Shown here: positions 1 through 7,090 of the stretch, piece after piece
Layout of the letters: every line of letters starts with the position of its first letter
Numbering within the stretch: the stretch's first letter is position 1
Source: Omnitrophica WOR_2 bacterium RIFCSPHIGHO2_02_FULL_52_10
GTDB taxonomy: Bacteria; Omnitrophota; Gorgyraeia; Zapsychrales; Zapsychraceae
Assembly: GCA_001805655.1 (NCBI GenBank)
Contig: MHGR01000127.1
Coordinates: 6,491-13,703 of the forward strand
Length of the DNA stretch: 7,213 nucleotides
Direction of reading: 5' to 3'
Made by a program: the position numbers and the translations under genes
The notes under the pieces: generated by a model
The model's input: only the letters and a program-made list of their open reading frames with translations
Databases searched by the model: none
What the model was told of the DNA's origin: nothing

Positions 1-1
1 T

Positions 2-595
2 GCTGACAAACGTCATTTGGGATTAATCGAAGATGCAAAAAATACATATCCGGGTATAGTGACATATCTGCCTGGGGACGGCAATTTTGCTTCCCGCCTG
101 GATGCATCAGTTGTTCCAAATCTTGACGGGGAAAACGGACTGCAGACTATTGTTACGGACCGCGGAAAAACCGCGGAACTGTACATGGCGTATATTGCCG
201 CAGTTTTAAGAAAAAAAGCCGGAGCGCAAATGAATTGGATGTTTGCTTCTGAGAATCGAACTTCCGAAGAGGTGAGTATAAAAACAGTAGGTAATTTTAC
301 GGACATAGATACTGAGATGTTTAGAAGGCTGGGTTATACAGCGGAAGAGCAACGCGCCGTTCATACAGTTGAGGATGCTGATTTTGACGGCATTGTTGTT
401 GAGACGGCGGTTACCGGGGCTTCGGAAGAAGGATTCGGTAAGGAATTTCCAAAACTGATGCGCAAAATATCAGAGAGCCCTGACGGGACGACTAATGCGG
501 ATTCATTAATCGTCATCAAGCAGGGTGTATTTGTCCTCCATACACTTTTTAAATCGAAGAATTTGGCAGAGACAAAGGTGAAACTGCGAGCGGCA
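2..595 (+). other. Class II fructose-1,6-bisphosphatase (GlpX)-like domain, C-terminal half
   Basis: The translated start (A-D-K-R-H-L-G-L-I-E) fits the K-P-R-H...I-A-E helix of E. coli GlpX. It continues with L-P-G-D-G-N-F-A (GlpX I-P-D-G-D-V-A), G-K-T-A-E-L (GlpX G-G-A-P-E-G, so E54 would match the catalytic/metal-site Glu213), L-G-Y-T-A-E-E...V-E-D-A-D-F-D-G-I-V-V-E-T-A-V-T-G (GlpX G-D-M-A-R-S-D-N-V-I-F-S-A-T-G-I-T) and N-A-D-S-L-I-V-I-K (GlpX T-T-E-T-L-L-I-R-G-K). GlpX hydrolyses fructose-1,6-bisphosphate to fructose-6-phosphate in gluconeogenesis. The Asp/Glu residues of the N-terminal half are upstream and cannot be checked. The sequence is divergent, so activity is uncertain. Confidence 0.65.
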
Positions 596-3385
596 ACTCC
601 CGAAGCGCGGGCAAATCTGGCTGCGAAAGGAATTTTACCCGCCGCCAGTTCGCCGGTGGTGGAGAGCTTAAAAAAGAAATTTATGTCGGGCAAGGCGATA
701 TCGGGTTCAGATTTTAAAAAGGTAGTTAATGAAACGCCGATGGCGGAGTTAAAACGGTTGTTAGTTGGAAAAATTATTTCAAAACACTTTAGAGCGCTTA
801 ACTCATGGTCGACATATATTGTCCGAGATATCAAGGATACTGGTGATCGGACACGAACTGGCTCTTGGAGAGTTCGCCCAGGTCAATATACGAGCGATGT
901 TTCTAGGCTTGAGCCGTCAGCGTATACTATGTTCACGCTGGAACATAGAGGCGCCGGAAACAGAGTAACTGAGCAATTCTTACCTAGCACAATTCAGGAT
1001 GATCAAAATATAAGACTTGGGGTCGATTTGAGCGTGGAAGTTGTAGACACGCCTAATGCTCAATTGGACAGCGAATACGAACAAATTGCAGGCACAAATA
1101 TCGCTATCGGGGGCACAGCCCCAAGTGATATTTCAATACGGATTCTCCGTCCCGCACGCACATGGGATCCTAAGAAACCTCATTATATTATTCTTAGCAA
1201 TAAGGGAGTAAGATTGGGAAGGGCTATAAAAATTACCGGAGGAGACACGGATGCTATAATGGCGGTGTTCCAGATACTACAGGGGCGTCCGTTGGGCAGA
1301 GAATTGGCGTTTAGTGGCCCATCCCGGCTCGATAGAATATTTGAAAAGAAAAATATGGCAGTAACCCGAAACCATAATCTGGTTGTCGCAGAAATCAGCA
1401 AGGCGATTGAGGGAATGAACGCAAAGTCTCTTTCTACCGCCAGTTCGCCGGTGATTACGGTAGAAGAAATCGAGAGAACAGCGAAGCAGAACGGGCTTAT
1501 TCCTGTCAATGCCGAAATTACCCCGGAAACAAATATGATTGAATTTTTTGAGGGGCCATGGATAAAACAGTACACATCAATGGTGGCTTTTATTAAGTTT
1601 ATAGCAACAAAATATAACCTAGGGCTTACTATAGAAGAAATTGCAAGGATTAAAACATTTAGTGATTTTGCGAAAATCATGGAACAAAAAACAGCCGCCG
1701 CCAGCTCGCCGGTGGTTACGGTAGAAGAAATCGTGAAGATAGCTAAGGAGAACGGGTTTATTCCTGACGATGTGAAGATTACGGCGGAAACTTATTTCCC
1801 ATCGAATTTTTACCATACAGGAGGAACAGCCATTGCAGTTTATGCTTTCCTTGGCAAATTGACGAAAACATTCGGTATTAAAGAAATTACTGGTGAAGAG
1901 ATTGAAAATAGTAAGTCGTTCGGCGCCCTTGCTAGAACCATTAATAATAAAATAGCCTCCGCCAGCTCGCCGGTTATTAACGGCTTAAGCACAAAATCTC
2001 CCATTGGTGTAATTGCCCAAAGAATTACCCGGGAAGCCAAAGCGGGTAGCGGTCAACTAAATGGCAAAGCGGCAATAAGGGCCGGGGCTAATGGTGCTTT
2101 TGCGGGACATTCTGAGGCGAGAGAAACATTCGGTGATACGGATCAAGATGTTAATGATCAGCTGCGTTTTATGCACGAGTTAGGCCTTAAAAATAAATTA
2201 TTTCTTTTTGGGGAACCACTGAAAATACGACAACAAGGTCATCAAAAGAGATATGTAAAAGGGCAAATTATTGAAGGGCTTAAAGGTTTGTCGGAAGAGC
2301 AAGTTGCCGACACTATTCTTGGATACGAACCTATCTGGGCAATAGGAACGGGTTTGAAGGCATCACCTAAACAAGTCCAGACAATGTCTGAATATATCCG
2401 TAGCATTATCCGGGAAATGTATGGTAACAATGTGGCAAGGAAGGTAAGAATTTTATATGGGGGTTCTGTAACTAAAGATAATGCGGAGGAACTTATCCGC
2501 CTCCCAGAGGTTGATGGTTTTATACCGGGAGGCGCCAGCAATCAGATTGAGGATATTATTCCAATCATTGAGATTGTCGAGAAACAAGGCCCGAAGGAAG
2601 GGCGTATTCCCTTTGTTGCAGGAAATAATAAAACAAAAAAGATAATTCAACATTATTATTATGGTATTGCATTAAAAATAGGGGAGATCGATCAAAATCG
2701 AGTTAATGTAGGAATCGCGCCCTCTGTAGGATTGATAACGGAGGCCTACTTGGCTTTTAATGAGGCAGTCGCGCCACCGGACACGAAGGAATTTAGCTAT
2801 CGCGATCTAGATACCGGACTTAGATATACTTACTCTTATGATGAAAATGATAAAGTTCGCAAAGGTAATTTGATATCTCATGTTATCCGGTCGGCAGAAG
2901 GTATTTCTTCAGAACCAGATAGATATGCCGAAGCCGATTTTTACTTCAAGGGTGTTACAACAATAACAGTATTTGATTCATCGGGATCTGAACTGCGTTG
3001 GGATAAGCATTCAGAAAATAAAACTAATGAAGCCCGCGAGAGGGTGAGGAAAAATAAAAATCTAGTAGCTGCATCTCCTGTTCAAAGGGATGATTTCCAG
3101 CAAGGCGGTATCGACCTGGACGCGGAGCATTTGAACTTGGACGTCAAACGCGACGGCACGGGCGTGCCTTTGCCGGTGTCCGTGCGGCCGATCGAGACCA
3201 TCCGCATCAACGGGCTTGTGCCGGTGATCATCAACATAACGCCGGTCAACCTGCCGCTTCTTTTAGGGGGAGCGGTGAGCGGGGACGAAGAGCCCAATGA
3301 CCTCAGCTGGCGTCCCCTGGACCCCGTCGACTTAAAGGCGCGGTTTGAAGCGGAAGACACCGAACAAGTCGCTGTGCTAAATTAA
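2..3385 (+). CDS. Giant multidomain protein with ASSPV linkers (GlpX-like, carrier-like and permuted TIM domains), 5'-partial
   Basis: The frame is open from the window edge and homology to GlpX begins before the TTG at 17, so the true start lies upstream. Residues here are numbered from the codon at 17-19. Seen: a GlpX-like C-terminal half (1 to about 190); an unrecognised domain (about 215-473); two 87-residue repeats resembling acyl carrier proteins (474-647); a permuted triosephosphate isomerase-like barrel (about 654-916); an unrecognised segment (about 917-1017); and a tail (1023-1122). A-S-S-P-V occurs at 210-214, 475-479, 562-566 and 649-653, with A-A-S-P-V at 1018-1022. The body is AT-rich (16 of 60 G+C at 2821-2880), while the tail is GC-rich (38 of 60 at 3121-3180), like the downstream genes. 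No signal peptide can be judged without the N-terminus, and I see no obvious membrane segment. I infer a polyprotein or beads-on-a-string metabolic enzyme. Overall function is unknown; the domain calls are by eye. Confidence 0.9.
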   Translation, partial: ADKRHLGLIEDAKNTYPGIVTYLPGDGNFASRLDASVVPNLDGENGLQTIVTDRGKTAELYMAYIAAVLRKKAGAQMNWMFASENRTSEEVSIKTVGNFTDIDTEMFRRLGYTAEEQRAVHTVEDADFDGIVVETAVTGASEEGFGKEFPKLMRKISESPDGTTNADSLIVIKQGVFVLHTLFKSKNLAETKVKLRAATPEARANLAAKGILPAASSPVVESLKKKFMSGKAISGSDFKKVVNETPMAELKRLLVGKIISKHFRALNSWSTYIVRDIKDTGDRTRTGSWRVRPGQYTSDVSRLEPSAYTMFTLEHRGAGNRVTEQFLPSTIQDDQNIRLGVDLSVEVVDTPNAQLDSEYEQIAGTNIAIGGTAPSDISIRILRPARTWDPKKPHYIILSNKGVRLGRAIKITGGDTDAIMAVFQILQGRPLGRELAFSGPSRLDRIFEKKNMAVTRNHNLVVAEISKAIEGMNAKSLSTASSPVITVEEIERTAKQNGLIPVNAEITPETNMIEFFEGPWIKQYTSMVAFIKFIATKYNLGLTIEEIARIKTFSDFAKIMEQKTAAASSPVVTVEEIVKIAKENGFIPDDVKITAETYFPSNFYHTGGTAIAVYAFLGKLTKTFGIKEITGEEIENSKSFGALARTINNKIASASSPVINGLSTKSPIGVIAQRITREAKAGSGQLNGKAAIRAGANGAFAGHSEARETFGDTDQDVNDQLRFMHELGLKNKLFLFGEPLKIRQQGHQKRYVKGQIIEGLKGLSEEQVADTILGYEPIWAIGTGLKASPKQVQTMSEYIRSIIREMYGNNVARKVRILYGGSVTKDNAEELIRLPEVDGFIPGGASNQIEDIIPIIEIVEKQGPKEGRIPFVAGNNKTKKIIQHYYYGIALKIGEIDQNRVNVGIAPSVGLITEAYLAFNEAVAPPDTKEFSYRDLDTGLRYTYSYDENDKVRKGNLISHVIRSAEGISSEPDRYAEADFYFKGVTTITVFDSSGSELRWDKHSENKTNEARERVRKNKNLVAASPVQRDDFQQGGIDLDAEHLNLDVKRDGTGVPLPVSVRPIETIRINGLVPVIINITPVNLPLLLGGAVSGDEEPNDLSWRPLDPVDLKARFEAEDTEQVAVLN
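641..658 (+). repeat. ASSPV linker repeat 1
   Basis: It encodes A-A-S-S-P-V with codons GCC GCC AGT TCG CCG GTG. This is a GC-rich island in AT-rich surroundings, at the junction between the GlpX-like domain and the next domain. Copies at 1436, 1697 and 1958 differ at only the first base, one Ser codon and the last base, so the linker is conserved at the DNA level as well as the protein level. Confidence 0.85.
662..1435 (+). other. Unrecognised domain between ASSPV linkers 1 and 2
   Basis: This covers about 258 residues (216-473) bounded by linkers on both sides. I do not recognise a family. The first about 50 residues look helical and basic. The middle (about 280-400) is rich in alternating beta-type stretches, polar residues and Gly, with several Arg-rich turns. 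The end (about 445-470) is again helical. There are no cysteine clusters, nucleotide-binding loops or obvious catalytic signatures. Since the linkers delimit it, it is probably one folded module, or two small ones. Confidence 0.5.
1436..1453 (+). repeat. ASSPV linker repeat 2
   Basis: It encodes T-A-S-S-P-V (ACC GCC AGT TCG CCG GTG) and opens the first 87-codon carrier-like module. Confidence 0.85.
1697..1714 (+). repeat. ASSPV linker repeat 3
   Basis: It encodes A-A-S-S-P-V (GCC GCC AGC TCG CCG GTG). It lies exactly 261 nt after linker 2 and opens the second carrier-like module. Confidence 0.85.
1958..1975 (+). repeat. ASSPV linker repeat 4
   Basis: It encodes S-A-S-S-P-V (TCC GCC AGC TCG CCG GTT). 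It lies exactly 261 nt after linker 3 and immediately precedes the permuted TIM-like domain. A fifth, weaker copy (A-A-S-P-V, with different codons GCT GCA TCT CCT GTT) is at 3068-3082, just before the C-terminal tail. Confidence 0.85.
1976..2770 (+). other. Circularly permuted triosephosphate isomerase-like barrel
   Basis: Triosephosphate isomerase interconverts dihydroxyacetone phosphate and glyceraldehyde-3-phosphate. Signatures appear in the order beta3 to beta8, then beta1-beta2. G-H-S-E is at 697-700 (H698, the catalytic His95), G-Y-E-P-I-W-A-I-G-T-G is at 769-779 (E771, the catalytic base, with its loop 6), Y-G-G-S is at 814-817 and G-G-A-S is at 838-841. After a short linker comes R-I-P-F-V-A-G-N-N-K at 863-872, equivalent to the canonical N-terminal P-F-V-G-G-N-W-K, giving N870 and K872. 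V-G-I-A-P at 898-902 matches beta2. Spacings fit the family: His to Glu 73, Glu to Tyr 43, and Lys to Pro of beta2 30 residues. Differences are GNWK to GNNK, HSERR to HSEAR and the usual C-I-G-E to L-F-G-E. All four core catalytic residues remain, so activity is possible. Confidence 0.85.
3095..3382 (+). other. GC-rich conserved-type C-terminal tail module
   Basis: The last about 95 residues contain G-G-I-D-L-D, L-N-L-D-V-K-R-D-G-T-G-V-P-L-P and I-N-G-L-V-P-V-I-I-N-I, and end with an acidic stretch. Base composition jumps relative to the preceding segment and matches the downstream core genes. I recall similar endings on other long Omnitrophota proteins, which I cannot verify here. A role in anchoring, export or assembly would be speculation. 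Confidence 0.5.
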
Positions 3386-3405
3386 TCAGGTTTATCCACA
3401 AATTC

Positions 3406-3438
3406 AAAAAGGGCGGCCCCTGCGGGTCGCCCTTTTTT
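3406..3438 (+). terminator. Rho-independent terminator after the giant ORF
   Basis: A 9-bp stem (3411-3419 with 3424-3432, one G-T wobble) encloses a CTGC loop and is followed by six T. The five A before the stem can pair with the T-run, so it could also work on the opposite strand. It begins 20 nt after the TAA of the giant ORF and separates it from the tgt cluster. Confidence 0.92.
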
Positions 3439-3446
3439 GTTTCTGA

Positions 3447-5343
<1,897 letters not shown>

Positions 5344-5350
5344 ACGACGT

Positions 5351-5356
5351 AAGGAG
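5351..5356 (+). promoter_or_regulatory. Strong ribosome binding site of rplS
   Basis: AAGGAG lies seven nt before the rplS ATG. It is the strongest site in the tgt-rnhB run, in line with the high demand for a ribosomal protein. Confidence 0.85.
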
Positions 5357-5363
5357 CAACACG

Positions 5364-5738
5364 ATGGCGACGAATATCGGTGAACGCATCAAGCAAATTG
5401 ACGCAAAACTTTTCCGCAACGACATACCGGATTTTGACGTGGGCGATACCGTGAAAATGAAGGTAAAGGTGCAGGAGGCCGACAAGGTCCGCCTTCACCC
5501 TTTCGAAGGGACGATTATCCGCAAGACCGGCCGGGGGTTGAAAGGCACGTTCACCGTGCGCAAAATTTCTTTCGGCGAAGGGGTCGAGCGGGTGTTCCCG
5601 CTGCACTCGCCGGTGATCGAGAGCTTAAAAGTCATCAGCAAGGGAACGGCCAAGCGGGCCAAACTGTACTATCTGCGGGAACGCGCCGGGAAAGCCGCCC
5701 GTATCAAAGTAGATCAAACCACCCACCCAACCCAATAG
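5364..5738 (+). CDS. rplS: Large ribosomal subunit protein L19 (bL19)
   Basis: L19 lies at the interface of the 50S and 30S subunits. The 124-residue product shows the family pattern: I-P-D-F-D-V-G-D-T-V (an SH3-like barrel start), F-E-G-T-I-I-R-K-T-G-R-G, F-T-V-R-K-I-S-F-G-E-G-V-E-R-V-F-P-L-H-S-P, and the basic end R-A-K-L-Y-Y-L-R-E-R-A-G-K-A-A-R-I-K. The tail D-Q-T-T-H-P-T-Q is a short family-variable extension. It follows trmD after 20 nt, the usual bacterial order, and is clearly in the same transcription unit. Confidence 0.98.
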   Translation: MATNIGERIKQIDAKLFRNDIPDFDVGDTVKMKVKVQEADKVRLHPFEGTIIRKTGRGLKGTFTVRKISFGEGVERVFPLHSPVIESLKVISKGTAKRAKLYYLRERAGKAARIKVDQTTHPTQ

Positions 5739-5747
5739 GACCCATTT

Positions 5748-6389
5748 GTGGACGGCCAATACGAAGACGAAATTAAGGCTAAGGGTTTTAATCTGATTGT
5801 CGGCGTTGATGAGGCGGGACGCGGCCCGCTGGCCGGGCCCGTGGTCGCGGCCGCCGTCGCGCTGAAAGACCATGAGCAGCTTCAATCGAAGGTGGATGAT
5901 TCCAAAGCGCTGACCCCCGAGCAGCGCGAAAAGGCGTTCCGGGAAATTTACGACAAGGCCTACGTCGGTGTGGGCATCATGAGTGAAGCGGTCATCGACC
6001 GCAGCAATATCCTGGAAGCCACGTTCCTGGCGATGGCCAACGCCGTTGAAAACCTGGTTATTCAATTCTCAACGAAAGTAAACCGGGACCCCGCTTTTTT
6101 CCATGACATATGCCTGCTGATTGACGGCCCGCTATTCAAAACCCAGTTGCCGTACAAGTATCAGACCATTGTGCAGGGTGACAAACATGTCCTGTCGATT
6201 GCCTGCGCTTCGATCGTGGCCAAAGTGACACGGGACAGAATTCTCAACGTTTATGACAAGGTTTTTCCCGAATACGGGTTCCGGCAGCACAAAGGGTACG
6301 CCACGCTACAGCACCGCCGGGCCATCGATGAGCACGGTTTTTCGCTAATTCACCGCAGGACGTTCAAAGCAAAACTCACGGCCGAGTAA
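5748..6389 (+). CDS. rnhB: Ribonuclease HII
   Basis: It removes ribonucleotides from DNA and RNA in RNA/DNA hybrids. The 213-residue product has V-G-V-D-E-A-G-R-G-P-L-A-G-P (18-31), with metal ligands D21 and E22 and the G-R-G motif that reads the RNA-DNA junction. It also has D-D-S-K (50-53), L-I-D-G (D126), G-D (D145) followed by S-I-A-C-A-S-I-V-A-K, and H-K-G-Y with the family's conserved Tyr, so the D-E-D-D catalytic set is complete. The start is GTG at 5748, with AGGA (5737-5740) overlapping the rplS stop; the gap to rplS is nine nt. No recognised domain is missing. Confidence 0.97.
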   Translation: MDGQYEDEIKAKGFNLIVGVDEAGRGPLAGPVVAAAVALKDHEQLQSKVDDSKALTPEQREKAFREIYDKAYVGVGIMSEAVIDRSNILEATFLAMANAVENLVIQFSTKVNRDPAFFHDICLLIDGPLFKTQLPYKYQTIVQGDKHVLSIACASIVAKVTRDRILNVYDKVFPEYGFRQHKGYATLQHRRAIDEHGFSLIHRRTFKAKLTAE

Positions 6390-6472
6390 ACTGACCTATT
6401 GGGTGCCGGCCGGTATTCATATCCCATCTCCCTCAAAATTATTTGATCGTTTAACGCCATGATGAGAATCAC

Positions 6473-6478
6473 AAGGAG
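6473..6478 (+). promoter_or_regulatory. Ribosome binding site that decides the yraN start
   Basis: AAGGAG is five nt before the ATG at 6484. It overlaps the in-frame GTG at 6478 and is 11 nt from the ATG at 6490, so 6484 is the best start. The 94-nt gap before yraN (6390-6483) shows no convincing promoter or terminator. Confidence 0.7.
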
Positions 6479-6483
6479 TGTTT

Positions 6484-6852
6484 ATGTCCATGCAACGGAT
6501 GCGTTCAGGGCATGCTGGCGAAGATTACGCGGCCGCGTTCCTGGCGAAGCGGGGATACCGGATATTAGAGCGGAATTTTAAGAATATCCTGGGCGAGATT
6601 GATATTGTCGCTGACCACAAGGGGACGCTGTGTTTTATTGAGGTCAAGACCAGGACGTCCGACGGCTTCGGCTCTCCGTTTGAGGCCGTCACGCGGCCGA
6701 AGCAGAGGAAGCTGGCCCGGGTAGCCGAGAGTTATTTGAAGTACAAACGCATGACCGGCCGAAAGGCCCGGTTTGACGTGGTGGCGGTGATGCTGGGACA
6801 GGAAGGTTGCGCGTCCATCCAGATAGTGCCCGACGCGTTTGAAATCCTGTAA
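6484..6852 (+). CDS. yraN: UPF0102 (YraN) family protein, nuclease-like fold
   Basis: This is a 122-residue protein of the YraN family, which has a restriction-endonuclease-like fold. Its biological role is unsettled. Seen: G-H-A-G-E-D-Y-A-A (9-17), G-Y-R-I-L-E-R-N-F, G-E-I-D-I-V-A and F-I-E-V-K-T-R. The E-I-D...E-V-K arrangement matches a PD-(D/E)XK-type active site, and F-D-V-V-A-V near the end is also typical. The length is normal. It follows rnhB, as in many bacteria, but after a longer gap (94 nt), so it may be only partly coupled to the upstream genes. Confidence 0.93.
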   Translation: MSMQRMRSGHAGEDYAAAFLAKRGYRILERNFKNILGEIDIVADHKGTLCFIEVKTRTSDGFGSPFEAVTRPKQRKLARVAESYLKYKRMTGRKARFDVVAVMLGQEGCASIQIVPDAFEIL

Positions 6853-6878
6853 CCATGCTCCTCTTTAGACTCATTCGA

Positions 6879-6922
6879 CGGCGCCCAAGCCCCGCCTTTC
6901 AAGGCGGGGATAAAAGGCGCCG
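6879..6922. repeat. Nested palindromic hairpin element 1
   Basis: The outer arms CGGCGCC (6879-6885) and GGCGCCG (6916-6922) enclose the inner arms CCCCGCCTT (6890-6898) and AAGGCGGGG (6901-6909). There is no T-run, so it is not a classical terminator, although it may stabilise or stop the yraN transcript. It resembles a dispersed intergenic palindrome of REP type; copy number cannot be seen from this window. Confidence 0.65.
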
Positions 6923-6928
6923 CTCAGA

Positions 6929-6980
6929 GTCACCCTGAGCCAAGCCCGCTCTTAAGAGCGGGGCTAGTCGAAGGGTTGAC
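6929..6980. repeat. Palindromic element 2 (CCCTGAGC...GTCGAAGGG type)
   Basis: The outer arms 6929-6940 and 6967-6980 contain CACCCTGAGC and GTCGAAGGGT. They pair through GTCA/TGAC and CCCT/AGGG with a one-base bulge. A palindrome with arms CCCGCTCTT (6945-6953) and AAGAGCGGG (6954-6962) sits inside. CCCTGAGC/GTCGAAGGG arms are a widespread bacterial intergenic palindrome as far as I recall. GCTCAG (6922-6927) could instead pair with CTGAGC (6935-6940), which excludes the other two foldings. Confidence 0.6.
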
Positions 6981-7002
6981 ACAGAAAAAGCGCAGGTAGC
7001 TA

Positions 7003-7031
7003 TTGAAAACGGGAAATGTTTAAGTTAGTAT
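7003..7031 (+). promoter_or_regulatory. Possible promoter for the cyclodeaminase-family gene
   Basis: TTGAAA (7003-7008) and TAGTAT (7026-7031) are 17 bp apart. The -10 match is only moderate (four of six). The remaining stretch to the ATG at 7091 holds nothing else I recognise, and there is no clear Shine-Dalgarno site. Confidence 0.35.
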
Positions 7032-7090
7032 GAATATGTAACACAGGAACATTGCGGCAAACTTTCCTTTGGCAATCCTGAACCATTTTC

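Larger units (their letters stand above)
1436..1957 (+). repeat. Tandem pair of 87-codon acyl-carrier-protein-like modules
   Basis: Two units of 261 nt each (1436-1696 and 1697-1957) both begin with the linker, then V/I-T-V-E-E-I, a helix, N-G-(L/F)-I-P, (E/K)-I-T-x-E-T, a middle segment, and end with E-E-I...K-(T/S)-F and a final helix. The layout matches acyl/peptidyl carrier proteins: V-E-E-I helix, I-T-x-E-(S/T), a long second helix, then E-E-x-x-x-(I/S)-x-T-(V/F). I cannot place a convincing phosphopantetheine serine. Unit 1 has S521 in T-S-M, about two residues off register, and unit 2 has G-G-T-A (602-605) there. They may be degenerate or structural modules. The duplication itself is clear; the family call is tentative. 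Confidence 0.55.

Noticed and set aside
17..19. TTG as the start of the giant ORF
   Set aside because: The frame is open to the window edge and the GlpX similarity already runs through the codons before it, so the start is upstream.
641..1975. CRISPR-like array because of the repeated 18-nt linker
   Set aside because: The repeats are in frame within one protein, the spacers are coding and of unequal or 243-nt length, and no cas genes are present.
6879..6922. Hairpin after yraN as an intrinsic terminator
   Set aside because: The stem is strong but is followed by mixed sequence with no T-run on either strand, so I list it as a palindromic repeat.
6976..6981. Perfect TTGACA as a -35 box
   Set aside because: No acceptable -10 lies at 16-18 bp (the sequence there is GCTATT), and it forms part of the palindrome arm. 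The TTGAAA/TAGTAT pair downstream fits better.
6982..7090. Riboswitch (for example tetrahydrofolate type) before the cyclodeaminase gene
   Set aside because: I could not find the paired elements or conserved core of a known folate or cobalamin riboswitch; only a weak 5-bp stem is present.
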